A stretch of 21,874 nt of DNA from a virus. The notes below the pieces were generated by a model, which saw only the letters and a program-made list of their open reading frames with translations, searched no databases and was not told the DNA's origin. Each line of letters begins with the position of its first letter. Within the stretch, counting starts at the first letter, position 1. The DNA is taken from IMG/VR virus record IMGVR_UViG_3300050138_000011, positions 1-21,874 of that record; one strand, 5' to 3'. Position numbers and translations under genes: made by a program. This document shows positions 14,294-21,055 of this stretch, piece by piece.

Positions 14294-14737
14294 TTAGCCG
14301 GCCAACCCGACCGGGATCGGGATAATGTTGCCGAGATGGAACATAAACTTCCTCGGCTGGATGGTTTTCTTGACACCGGGAATCCGGTGCAGCCGCACGA
14401 GGTAGATTGGCGTGGCCTGGTAGCTCCGCCCTACGCTGGTGAGTGTGACGTTCATCACGCCGGGATAGGCTGCCGTTCCGGCCTGCTGAGCTTGGTCCAG
14501 GCCCTCCAGAAGCGGGATCGAGTCCGAGTCGGCTTGGAATGTAATCGTCAACTCGGTTTTCTCGAAGATCATGCCCGCACTCAGAATACCGTCAACGCCC
14601 ATGAAGGTTTCGACCGAGTTGACCTCGTTCGTATCGAAAACGTCATCCATCGCGAATCCCTGTAGCTGCACCGGGACAGGTATAATAACCGGAAACATGA
14701 TGAAAATCTGAGCGTTGGCGCCAGTGATATCGCCCAT
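14294..14737 (-). CDS. Tail tube protein (putative)
   Basis: This 147-residue protein begins at ATG 14737 with AGGAG seven bases upstream, overlapping the sheath stop by position; upstream in-frame Met codons belong to a shadow frame. Sequence landmarks are ANAQIFIMFPVIIPVPVQLQ, then DDVFDTNEVNSVETFMGVDG, FEKTELTITFQADSDSIP, and a closing KKTIQPRKFMFHLGNIIPIP. Size, beta content and position directly after a DUF3383 sheath and before the tail chaperone fit the inner tail tube subunit of this phage group. The function is inferred from gene order; no tube-specific motif was verified. Its stop at 14294 abuts the chaperone start at 14293. Confidence 0.7.
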   Translation of the reverse strand: MGDITGANAQIFIMFPVIIPVPVQLQGFAMDDVFDTNEVNSVETFMGVDGILSAGMIFEKTELTITFQADSDSIPLLEGLDQAQQAGTAAYPGVMNVTLTSVGRSYQATPIYLVRLHRIPGVKKTIQPRKFMFHLGNIIPIPVGLAG

Positions 14738-14747
14738 GATCGGACTC

Positions 14748-16760
14748 CTATTGAACAAGCAAGCTGGACATGTCGATCTGCTGTATCGCCCCGCCGTCCA
14801 TGTAAAGCAGGATGACCGTCGGCGATTGGCGCGCCGCGCGCACCGCAGCCGTCGCCGGTTGAATGGACAGATACCAGCCTTGCGCGGAAAGCGTTGGCGC
14901 GATCGTAAGGCCGGCGAGACTGTTAACCACGATCGCCTGTTCGGCAGACAGCGGCACGTTCGGCGTAATGACGCCATTGTTGAGGCCAGCGGCGACCGGG
15001 CTTGCAGGCGGGAGAACGACGGCTCCGGCCTGCGCACCGCCCGTAAGCGTCTGACGAATCGCCGCGTAACCGGCCAGATTGTAGGGCAGCCGGCCGATCG
15101 ATGTGAGGAGCGTCATGAGCGCAATCTGGCATTGGTTATTGAGCCAGAGCTGATTGATAAACGAGTCGAACCAGGCGAACGGCCCGCTGATCTGGCCGGG
15201 ATAGGCAAATTGCCACGTCGCATCCTGCGTCGCCGCCGCCACATAAGAGCCATATCCATTCGCGATCAGATTCGAGAGCGCCGTTGCGCTCCTGACCGCC
15301 GGGACGATGCCGGCCTGGCTCTTGTAGGCGAACGTTGCGCGCCCGTTTGTGGCATTGAAGTTGACCGAGGCCGCGAAAGCCGCAGCAAGCGAGGCAAGAT
15401 GGTTCCCGCCTCCAACCGGTTGCCATAGCGGCACAGTCCCAGAGCTGTTGCTTTGCCCCAGAATGTATCCGAGGGAGCTTGTCGCCGTGGTTGATTCGGT
15501 CGGCGTGATGTCCGTATCGGTGCAGAGATAAGCGAACTGATAAGACGCGGAATTCACCCAGGCAGCGAATAGGAGTTTTTGCGTGTTGCCGCTGCCGCCA
15601 TCAGGATCGAAGAGCGTTTCGAACGTCGCCCAATTCTGATCGACCGAGACGATTCCGGCCATGAATGTCGCGGGCACCGCAGCCGCCGCCCCGAGGCTTT
15701 GGACCGCGCCTGTCGCCTGCGTCAGATTGATCAGCGGCGCCAGCGTGCCAGTGGGGAAATCAACGAAGCTCCCGGCGCCGGTCGTGCTGGACGAAATCTG
15801 GAAACCGCCGTTTACGTAAGTCACACCAGGAGGACCGAACGAAACACCCTCCGATACTTGATTAAATCTTCCACCGTTTGCAAGAGCCATAAGATATACA
15901 CCGGCTCCTCCAGTCGTCCCGCTTACTTGGGAAATAACAAGAGGCGCCTCATCGGTGAATGAACCGCCTGCTACTACAAACGCCTCATAACCTGCGAGTA
16001 TTGTGCCTGTGGCAACTGCCGTTACATCAAGGAAAAAACTCGACCCGGTTGCGGTTGTTCCTGATATGGTTGTCGCGTTGTTTGTGACATACACGCCCGC
16101 GCCATTCGGCGTTCCGCTGGTTTGACTAACGATCGTTGTGTTTGACGGAATGCCAGTTCCCGTAACCGAATCGCCAGAGGGACCAAAGGACACGTATCCA
16201 GACACTGATGCCAGCGTAAGGCTTGTTCCAGACCCAGTGCCGGTGGCAGTGAACCCCATTGCGGCGGTTCCCGTCGCGAGGCTAGGTCCATGGTTAGGCA
16301 GCGCGGAGGATAGCCACTGAGCTGCATTAGCGAAGCTCGTCGCGCTTGAGAACTGCGTAAATGTGGCATCGGTCAGCGTCCCCGTGTCGGTAATGACCGT
16401 AATCGATTCGGAGGGGATCGCTTGCAGTTGTGCAAGCGTCATGTTGAGCGCGCCGCCGCGCACGTAGGCCGCCACCGCAGTCAGGGGATATTGCCCGAAC
16501 AGGAGGGCCGCAGGCAGTTTTGTGCAGCCGTTGTAGCCGGCGAAGTAGACCGCCGCGTGAGCCGACTCGGTTGCCGAGACGCCGAAATAGCTCTGCACCG
16601 CCGCGAGGTTCGGGAATGACAAAACCTGCCCTACCGGCACGATTGGATTGGTCGTCAGCATTAGGCCGATCAACGTCAAGCCGGGCTGCCCCGCGCCGAT
16701 GACGCCGGGCACGATATCGACAAAGTAGCTCGCGGGAATTGTGGTTATCGAGGCGGACAT
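14748..16760 (-). CDS. Contractile tail sheath protein, DUF3383-type
   Basis: The start at ATG 16760 is chosen because AGGAG lies eight bases upstream and the protein then opens MSASITTIPASYFVDIVPGV, the usual DUF3383 sheath start; the longer frame upstream is Arg/His-rich and overlaps the neck gene. The product has 670 residues. Sheath-type features are the YFG and AAVYFAGYNGCTKLPAALL segment at 58-88, the C-terminal half with GYGSYVAAATQDATWQFAYP and WLNNQCQIALMTLLTSIGRLPYN, and a final MDGGAIQQIDMSSLLVQ strand. Residues about 178-305 hold two copies of a beta-rich insertion module, and that DNA is visibly poorer in GC (about 50 percent over 15841-16080). It forms the contractile outer tube. 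The tail tube gene follows immediately. Confidence 0.85.
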   Translation of the reverse strand: MSASITTIPASYFVDIVPGVIGAGQPGLTLIGLMLTTNPIVPVGQVLSFPNLAAVQSYFGVSATESAHAAVYFAGYNGCTKLPAALLFGQYPLTAVAAYVRGGALNMTLAQLQAIPSESITVITDTGTLTDATFTQFSSATSFANAAQWLSSALPNHGPSLATGTAAMGFTATGTGSGTSLTLASVSGYVSFGPSGDSVTGTGIPSNTTIVSQTSGTPNGAGVYVTNNATTISGTTATGSSFFLDVTAVATGTILAGYEAFVVAGGSFTDEAPLVISQVSGTTGGAGVYLMALANGGRFNQVSEGVSFGPPGVTYVNGGFQISSSTTGAGSFVDFPTGTLAPLINLTQATGAVQSLGAAAAVPATFMAGIVSVDQNWATFETLFDPDGGSGNTQKLLFAAWVNSASYQFAYLCTDTDITPTESTTATSSLGYILGQSNSSGTVPLWQPVGGGNHLASLAAAFAASVNFNATNGRATFAYKSQAGIVPAVRSATALSNLIANGYGSYVAAATQDATWQFAYPGQISGPFAWFDSFINQLWLNNQCQIALMTLLTSIGRLPYNLAGYAAIRQTLTGGAQAGAVVLPPASPVAAGLNNGVITPNVPLSAEQAIVVNSLAGLTIAPTLSAQGWYLSIQPATAAVRAARQSPTVILLYMDGGAIQQIDMSSLLVQ

Positions 16761-16771
16761 TCGGCGGGCTC

Positions 16772-17539
16772 CTACGGATTGGCCTGGACGGACCTTACAC
16801 TGACTGCGAGATGGTCCGCAAATTGCATTGTCGTGGTTACGGTGATGTTGGCCTGAAGGCAGAGATCGATCGACCACCGCTCTTCGACCTGTTGCTCGGC
16901 GTTGTCGAAAGCGATCTGCCGGGGATCGGACGTGTAGAGCGGCGCCATCAGAGCGGAATTCGCCATGAATGCGTTGACGCCGAACTCGTCGCGCCAGAGT
17001 GTCGAGATGCGCGTCGCGTTGTCGGCGCTCGCCGGCCCATGCACATCAGCCTGAATCGTGACCTCGGTTTTCTGCGTCGATTGCTGCATGCCGACATAGA
17101 GCGTCTGCATCGGCACGGAAGCGGTCGGCGTGGTCTGATAGGTGCCGATGCCACCGGGCGCGCCTGTGATCTGGCGCATGATCTGACATCCGGCTGTGAC
17201 ACCAAGGCCATAGACCGGTTGGCCGACGATCGCCGATCCAAGCAGGACAGCAGCAAGATCAAGCACGTTATCGACGATCGATCCTGTCACCTGGCTATCG
17301 GTGGTGGCATCGATGTTGGTGGCGAGCCGATCGCGCATCAGCGGCCAGAGGACAATGAAATCGGGCTGGCCTGGCTCGGGGACGCGGTTGACCTGACCAC
17401 GGATGATGGGGACCGTCTGGCCTGGCACCGAGGATGTAAGCCCGAACGTATTGAGGACCGCGACGATGCAGGTAAAAATCCGCGTCTCGGTTGGGGCTAT
17501 CTGCGTGAACCGCTGGGGCGGATTGGGCGCGTCGCTCAG
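16772..17539 (-). CDS. Alternative model: separate neck/tail-terminator protein from CTG start, 255 aa
   Basis: If the neck terminator is translated on its own, the likely start is CTG 17539, giving a 255-residue protein of normal size for the family. AGGA sits six bases upstream (AGGAAACAAGCTGAGC) and the TGA ending another frame at 17536 overlaps it, mimicking the ATGA junctions used elsewhere here. The first residues LSDAPNPPQRFTQIAPTE look like a native N-terminus with the Leu codon in place of Met. The stop TAG at 16774-16772 lies inside the ribosome binding site of the sheath gene. CTG starts are rare, so either this is a true weak start, a mutated ATG, or the domain is made only as part of the fusion. 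Confidence 0.5.
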   Translation of the reverse strand: MSDAPNPPQRFTQIAPTETRIFTCIVAVLNTFGLTSSVPGQTVPIIRGQVNRVPEPGQPDFIVLWPLMRDRLATNIDATTDSQVTGSIVDNVLDLAAVLLGSAIVGQPVYGLGVTAGCQIMRQITGAPGGIGTYQTTPTASVPMQTLYVGMQQSTQKTEVTIQADVHGPASADNATRISTLWRDEFGVNAFMANSALMAPLYTSDPRQIAFDNAEQQVEERWSIDLCLQANITVTTTMQFADHLAVSVRSVQANP

Positions 17540-19138
17540 CTTGTTTCCTGATCCCGGGCGTCGAGGAGCGCGAGCGTGGCATGGCTTGGAGAGGAGCGCG
17601 GAGAGGAAGGTCGGGACCCCGCTAAGGGAATAGGTGTCGGCGCTCGAAGCCTGGTCCGACAGCGCCGCGAAGAAGTGTGCCGACAGCAACGCTGTGTCGG
17701 CGCTCGCCACCGTGTCGGACAGCGTGATAACGGACGTACCCCAAAGCGCTTCCGAGGTCGCCGCCGATTCACTCAGGCCAACGAAGAAGGCGCCATGGCT
17801 GCCAATCGCCTCGGACGTTACCACCACGTCCGCCATGGCGACCGCGAACGATCCCGCCGCAATCAGCGATACCGACAGCGTTTCCGATGTGGCGGCCGTA
17901 TCGGCCGTGCTGGGCGCCGCGATCATCGACCACGCGCTTGCGTCCGACGATGCGGCGGTATCAGACCCGGATGCCGCGGCCAACATAGCCGCCGCCGAAG
18001 CGTCCGACGATGCGGCGGTATCGCTCAATGCCGCCGCGATCAGCATCGACACCGACAGCGTTTCCGTTGTCACGCCGGTATCAGCCCCGGCGACGGCGAC
18101 CCGCATCGCGGCAGTCTGCGCGTCGGAGCTCGCGGCCGTTTCACTGACCGAAGCCGCGACCGTCATCGCGGCCGTCAATGTGTCGGACGATGCCGCCGTG
18201 TCCGCAAGGCTGGCCGAATATGCCCCCGACCCAATAGTGCCGGTTATGACGATTATGCCCTGCGCGCCGTTCGCGCCGGTGGCCGTGTAGGAGGTGCTGC
18301 CAGCGCCGCCGCCGTATAATCCCCCGGTGCCTCCGCTCCCGGAGGCGGAAGTAACACTGGACCCACCGCCGCCACCGCCCGACCCTGCCGTTGTCCATTC
18401 GGTGCCCGGGCCGCCGGCAGCGCCCCCGAACTCTGTGGAGTCGCCGCCACCGCCACCACCACCGGCCGTGCCAGCAACGGCGTAAGCGGTGCCATCATTT
18501 GCGCCTGCCCCGCCGCCTGCGCCAAGATAGTTATTCCCGCCCGCGGCACCATTGCCATTAGCGGTGGCAGAGGCGTTGTTGCCTGCTGACCCCCCCCCCC
18601 CCCCCCCACCGCCACCGCCGCCGCCAGTATAAGTCGCGGAGCCAAGACCCCCTGCGCCGCCGTTCCCAAACGGGCCTCCCGCACCACCACCGCCCGTAGG
18701 ACCCGCCGCGGCGGAACCGCCAGAATATGTGGTCGCTCCTACCCCGCTGGCCGCGGCTCCGCCCGCTGCCCCGGTGTCAGCTACCTGCCCGCCGCCGCCC
18801 CCCTTGGCCCCGGATACAACGCCCGAAGATGTTATTACGGTAGCAGTGTTGTTCAGCGCAATCCAGCTATCCCCGCCGGTTCCGCCGTTGTCTCCCTCAG
18901 CGGCACCACCCACACCGCCCGCGCCGATACTGTAGTTACAGATCGTGCCGGGTGTAACGCTGATGGATCCACTGTTCGAGTATGCGCCGCCGCCGCCGGC
19001 ACCACCCCAATAATATGTGACGTTGCTGTCCGCTGCCCCACCACCACCACCGATCACCTCGAAGGTGGCCGAGGCCCAGCCGCTCGGGATGGTGTAAGTG
19101 CCGGCGCCTGTCGCAGTAATGAATACGACAGTGCTCAT
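16772..19138 (-). CDS. Glycine-rich adhesin-like domain + 20-aa repeats + neck/tail-terminator domain in one frame
   Basis: This is an uninterrupted 788-codon frame with three parts. Residues 1-300: a start typical of glycine-rich phage tip proteins (TYTIPSGWASATFEVIGGGG), then Gly-rich blocks compatible with a polyglycine-II adhesin fold. Residues about 305-507: ten degenerate 20-residue repeats around SDTAASSDT. Residues 534-788: a domain resembling LIC_12616/gp12-like phage neck terminators, beginning LSDAPNPPQRFTQIAPTET and containing VPIIRGQVNRVPEPGQPDF, LATNID and YTSDPRQIAFDNAEQQ. The terminator is normally a separate gene and completes the tail end. At the joint (17539) a CTG lies six bases after AGGA, and a TGA in another frame overlaps it, so this may be two coupled genes with a frame disturbance. 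RBS for 19138 is weak (GGTGA). Confidence 0.75.
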   Translation of the reverse strand: MSTVVFITATGAGTYTIPSGWASATFEVIGGGGGAADSNVTYYWGGAGGGGAYSNSGSISVTPGTICNYSIGAGGVGGAAEGDNGGTGGDSWIALNNTATVITSSGVVSGAKGGGGGQVADTGAAGGAAASGVGATTYSGGSAAAGPTGGGGAGGPFGNGGAGGLGSATYTGGGGGGGGGGGGSAGNNASATANGNGAAGGNNYLGAGGGAGANDGTAYAVAGTAGGGGGGGDSTEFGGAAGGPGTEWTTAGSGGGGGGSSVTSASGSGGTGGLYGGGAGSTSYTATGANGAQGIIVITGTIGSGAYSASLADTAASSDTLTAAMTVAASVSETAASSDAQTAAMRVAVAGADTGVTTETLSVSMLIAAALSDTAASSDASAAAMLAAASGSDTAASSDASAWSMIAAPSTADTAATSETLSVSLIAAGSFAVAMADVVVTSEAIGSHGAFFVGLSESAATSEALWGTSVITLSDTVASADTALLSAHFFAALSDQASSADTYSLSGVPTFLSALLSKPCHARAPRRPGSGNKLSDAPNPPQRFTQIAPTETRIFTCIVAVLNTFGLTSSVPGQTVPIIRGQVNRVPEPGQPDFIVLWPLMRDRLATNIDATTDSQVTGSIVDNVLDLAAVLLGSAIVGQPVYGLGVTAGCQIMRQITGAPGGIGTYQTTPTASVPMQTLYVGMQQSTQKTEVTIQADVHGPASADNATRISTLWRDEFGVNAFMANSALMAPLYTSDPRQIAFDNAEQQVEERWSIDLCLQANITVTTTMQFADHLAVSVRSVQANP
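17536..17556 (-). promoter_or_regulatory. Internal Shine-Dalgarno with CTG start and overlapping TGA at the adhesin/neck joint
   Basis: The sequence AGGAAACAAGCTGAGCGAC has AGGA six bases before CTG 17539. CTG opens the neck-terminator domain. TGA at 17538-17536 terminates a different frame, whose last residues are LALLDARDQETS. The overlap is of the same kind as the ATGA junctions elsewhere in this operon. Confidence 0.5.
17610..18229 (-). repeat. Ten degenerate 60-bp (20-residue) tandem repeats
   Basis: Inside the large frame, units of mostly 20 residues share the core SDTAASSDT (for example ASLADTAASSDTLTAAM, ALSDTAASSDASAAAM, GSDTAASSDASAWSM, ALSDQASSADTYSLSG). The first six are exactly 20 residues long and later ones vary from 18 to 24. 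In DNA, GCGTCCGACGATGCGGCGG recurs 60 bases apart near 17939 and 17999. The repeats form a probable shaft between the glycine-rich and neck domains. Confidence 0.85.
18590..18607 (-). repeat. Homopolymer of 18 G (minus strand) inside the glycine-rich coding region
   Basis: Eighteen consecutive C on the plus strand give exactly six GGG glycine codons in the glycine-rich domain. The neighbouring glycines use mixed GGC and GGT codons, so the pure run is not needed for the protein. Any change of one or two bases would shift the frame into early stops (about 18253 or 18141) before the repeats and neck domain. Sequencing or assembly error in the length is also possible. Confidence 0.9.
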
Positions 19139-19177
19139 ATCAAGTCACCCGGAACTAAAATGATCGCCATCCGCCTG

Positions 19178-19756
19178 TTAGGTCAATGTCGCGGTATAGC
19201 TCGCGGTGATCGTGTTGCCGGAGACCACCGGCTGCGCGGTCGCCAGCGTCCCTGCGTTGAACAGCGTGCCGCCGGTGTTGGCGACGGTTGCGCTCGCCCC
19301 CGACCCAACCACGAGGAACAGCCCTTGGACCGTGCCGGAGTTGGTGAACACAAACGACAGCGCCGCCGATAGCGCCTTCGCCCCGGCCGAAGCCGAAGAC
19401 CATGCACAGGTCGGGCGCGTCGTGCCATAGGCCGGCGCGTTGCTGCTGTCAGCCTCAAGCCAGCCGGAATGCGACGCCATGGTATCGGACGCCGACACCG
19501 CGCTGAAGCTGGCGCTCGAAATCAGGCCCATGTAGTCGGCCGCGGTGTAGGATGATCCGGCCAAGCCTTGGTCGAGTAGGAAATTCTTGCCGAGCGTCGT
19601 CAGCAGATTGGGGACGTTTTCGGACCACAGCGTATTGCCGTCAGCGTCATGGCACTCGACCGCGAACATGCCAGAGGTCCGCACGGCGTCCCCGGACAAG
19701 GCGCCGGCCGTCATTCCGGCAGCGAGCGCGTCGCCGGTTCCAATGCGATCGTTCAT
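19178..19756 (-). CDS. Phage virion-associated protein, 192 aa (unknown function)
   Basis: The start is ATG 19756, with AAGGAA five bases upstream and a four-base overlap with the previous stop; an upstream in-frame Met is less likely. The 192-residue protein begins MNDRIGTGDALAAGMTAG and has the line SGMFAVECHDADGNTLWSEN followed by VPNLLTTLGKNFLLDQGLA. The rest is a Ser/Ala/Thr-rich beta-type region ending in a strand with ITASYTATLT. Proteins of this look (a line of the type VECxDxxGxxxW.ExVxNLxTxxGxN) occur in many phage late operons next to fibre genes. I recognise the pattern but know no assigned role. The following gene is the glycine-rich adhesin-like frame, so a fibre or decoration function is possible. 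Confidence 0.65.
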   Translation of the reverse strand: MNDRIGTGDALAAGMTAGALSGDAVRTSGMFAVECHDADGNTLWSENVPNLLTTLGKNFLLDQGLAGSSYTAADYMGLISSASFSAVSASDTMASHSGWLEADSSNAPAYGTTRPTCAWSSASAGAKALSAALSFVFTNSGTVQGLFLVVGSGASATVANTGGTLFNAGTLATAQPVVSGNTITASYTATLT

Positions 19757-19953
19757 CGTGAGTTCCTTGTTACAACGCCGGCCGGGTTGCTGCACGGCAG
19801 CGCCGCGAGCAGCGTGCCGCTGGACACCGTGATGTCCGGTGACACCGGCTGCGTGCCGCTGTAGATGCAGAGGTAGGCCGCGGTCGAGAGATCGGTGTTG
19901 ATCTGGCTAGCACGTTGGTTCTTCGTCAGCGCCGGAAAGTTGAGATAGGCCAT
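19753..19953 (-). CDS. Short, apparently C-terminally truncated structural protein, 66 aa
   Basis: The start is ATG 19953, not the longer Arg/His-rich upstream frame, because AGGA sits seven bases before it and the protein begins cleanly with MAYLNFPALTKNQRASQ. Up to residue about 62 (SGTLLAALPCSNPAGVV) it looks like the N-terminal half of a phage structural protein. It then ends abruptly in TRNSR, read out of the ribosome binding site of the next gene, and its TGA overlaps that gene's ATG (ATGA, 19756-19753). I recall relatives being about twice as long, which suggests a deletion of the 3-prime half, but this was not checked. The tail could also be native. Confidence 0.55.
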   Translation of the reverse strand: MAYLNFPALTKNQRASQINTDLSTAAYLCIYSGTQPVSPDITVSSGTLLAALPCSNPAGVVTRNSR

Positions 19954-20017
19954 GGGGTTTTCCTGTGAGGTTTTGGCGTAGATTAGATGCTCGTGACGAT
20001 CGCGCCGCTGCCCGACA

Positions 20018-20203
20018 TCAATGGCTCGGCGCGGATTCATCCGCTTTCGGTGTGCTCTTCGCGGCCGTCTTGGCCTTCGTCAAAGCGTCGAGCCACTCAT
20101 AGGCTGGCACCATGAGATGCGATACCAGCATGCCATTTTGGAGCGCCAGCCTGATGCGCGTTTCACCCATCCCGTCGAGAGTCTGCTGCGTCGCCTCGTC
20201 CAT
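20018..20203 (-). CDS. Small hypothetical phage protein, 61 aa
   Basis: This is a short ORF with a strong ribosome binding site: GGAGG lies seven bases before ATG 20203 and overlaps the end of the preceding gene. The protein starts MDEATQQTLDGMGETRIRLA, has a predicted amphipathic helix around VPAYEWLDALTKAKTAA, and ends in a Lys/Ser/Pro-rich tail. It has no signal peptide or membrane segment. Small helical proteins here are common in late operons, but I cannot assign a function. About 64 bases without a gene follow it. Confidence 0.6.
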   Translation of the reverse strand: MDEATQQTLDGMGETRIRLALQNGMLVSHLMVPAYEWLDALTKAKTAAKSTPKADESAPSH

Positions 20204-20206
20204 CGA

Positions 20207-20599
20207 TCAGCCTCCGTTTTGCAGCGTGATCGCCACCGAACACCAGTCCGGCCAGTGCTCAAGCACCTGCGATACGAGCCACGTCGTGGGTCCTGGAAAG
20301 CCCGGCGCGGTCCCCATCGTGATCAGATCGCCGCCCTTGATCGCCTGCCGGTCAAGCCCCTCGACGTTCCCGTTCATGTAGACCTTCCGCCGCGTGCCCT
20401 CGATATTGAGGCCGCCCAACTTTTGGAGATCGGTATAGGTGAGCGCCTGAACCTGGATCGGGACAGATTCGATGACCCGATAGTTCGGCGTGCGCGTGCC
20501 GTCCGGCTGCGTGTTGTAGCCGGTGGACACCCGCCACTCACTGAGCACCAGCGGATTGATGGCGCCGATCGCCCCGGATACGACTTGGTGTAGATTCAC
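20207..20599 (-). CDS. Putative head-tail joining/neck protein
   Basis: This 130-residue protein was not firmly recognised. It reads as a compact globular protein: MNLHQVVSGAIGAINPL at the start, then WRVSTGYNTQPDGTRTPNYR, VPIQVQALTYTDLQKLGGL, and RKVYMNGNVEGLDRQ before a closing WLVSQVLEHWPDWCSVAITLQ. The last part resembles stand-alone phage proteins found between connector and sheath genes, of the kind annotated as head-tail joining or gp-unknown neck proteins. It begins at the ATGA overlap with the gene before and ends four bases before the next ATG. The role is inferred from size and place only. Confidence 0.55.
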   Translation of the reverse strand: MNLHQVVSGAIGAINPLVLSEWRVSTGYNTQPDGTRTPNYRVIESVPIQVQALTYTDLQKLGGLNIEGTRRKVYMNGNVEGLDRQAIKGGDLITMGTAPGFPGPTTWLVSQVLEHWPDWCSVAITLQNGG

Positions 20600-21054
20600 G
20601 TCATGATTGTCCCGGACGGGCCGCTGATGAAACCGCCGGCCGCGAGTGCCGTCACGAATGACCGATGGCCGTTGGTGAGCGTAACCCCGGTCGTGCCAGC
20701 TATCGTGTCGATCGTGTCGCCGCCCTGAGAATAGACGTGCACGGCGGCCGTTCCTACATTGATCATGAGCAGCGGCACGCCCAGAACGTTGCCCGACGGG
20801 GGAAGCGCAACTCCGGTGGTTGACGCTGCGGTGCCGAGTTGGGTGATCTGAGCCGAGATGACTGGCGCTGTCGCTAGGTTGCTACCGGCAGGCGTGATCG
20901 ATCCATATGTCTGGAAGTCAAACCCGACGGCGACCGTGCCGCCATTCACCAGATCGTTAAGCGTGGCCTGCGTTCCGCCATTTGGCGTGACAAGCACGTT
21001 TCCGGCCAAAATGGAGGCAAGCCCGTTGGTATAGAGAATCGTGTCCGTTGCCAT
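20596..21054 (-). CDS. Small phage structural protein with beta-rich GDTI motif domain
   Basis: This 152-residue protein is rich in Thr, Gly, Ala and Val and has no signal peptide or membrane helix. Its C-terminal half (about residues 70-150) follows a pattern seen in many phage virion proteins: a TGVALPP strand, PLLMINVGTAAVHVYSQGG, then GDTIDTIAGTTGVTLTNGH and a final aromatic-poor strand. That pattern suggests a small beta-sandwich used in decoration or tail-completion proteins. It starts at ATG 21054 directly after the neck gene and its stop overlaps the next start as ATGA (20599-20596), so it is translationally coupled. Its place between two neck genes suggests a head-decoration or connector role, but the specific function is unknown. 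Confidence 0.6.
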   Translation of the reverse strand: MATDTILYTNGLASILAGNVLVTPNGGTQATLNDLVNGGTVAVGFDFQTYGSITPAGSNLATAPVISAQITQLGTAASTTGVALPPSGNVLGVPLLMINVGTAAVHVYSQGGDTIDTIAGTTGVTLTNGHRSFVTALAAGGFISGPSGTIMT

Positions 21055-21055
21055 T

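Noticed and set aside
14715-15428. 237-codon plus-strand frame opposite the sheath
   Set aside because: Overlaps the clear sheath coding region and is very Arg-rich.
16739-17551. 270-codon plus-strand frame opposite the neck domain
   Set aside because: Arg/Asp-rich composition and complete overlap with the recognised neck-terminator domain.
17576-18319. 247-codon and 218-codon plus-strand frames opposite the repeat region
   Set aside because: They mirror the 60-bp repeats in other frames; one is almost only Arg/Gly, the other Ala/Ser/Asp repeats, and neither has a start signal.
18253-18690. Alternative minus-strand frame through the glycine-rich region
   Set aside because: Ala/Pro-rich by-product of the Gly-rich code; it would only matter if the poly-G tract slips.
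19139-19177. Terminator or promoter in the gap before the large frame
   Set aside because: No stem-loop with a T-run and no convincing -35/-10 pair in these 39 bases.
19954-20040. Longer N-terminus for the 66-aa gene
   Set aside because: The added residues are Arg/His-rich and overlap the previous gene; AGGA sits in front of the inner ATG.
20021-20593. 190-codon plus-strand frame opposite the small neck genes
   Set aside because: Composition is shadow-like and the minus-strand genes have good ribosome sites and couplings.
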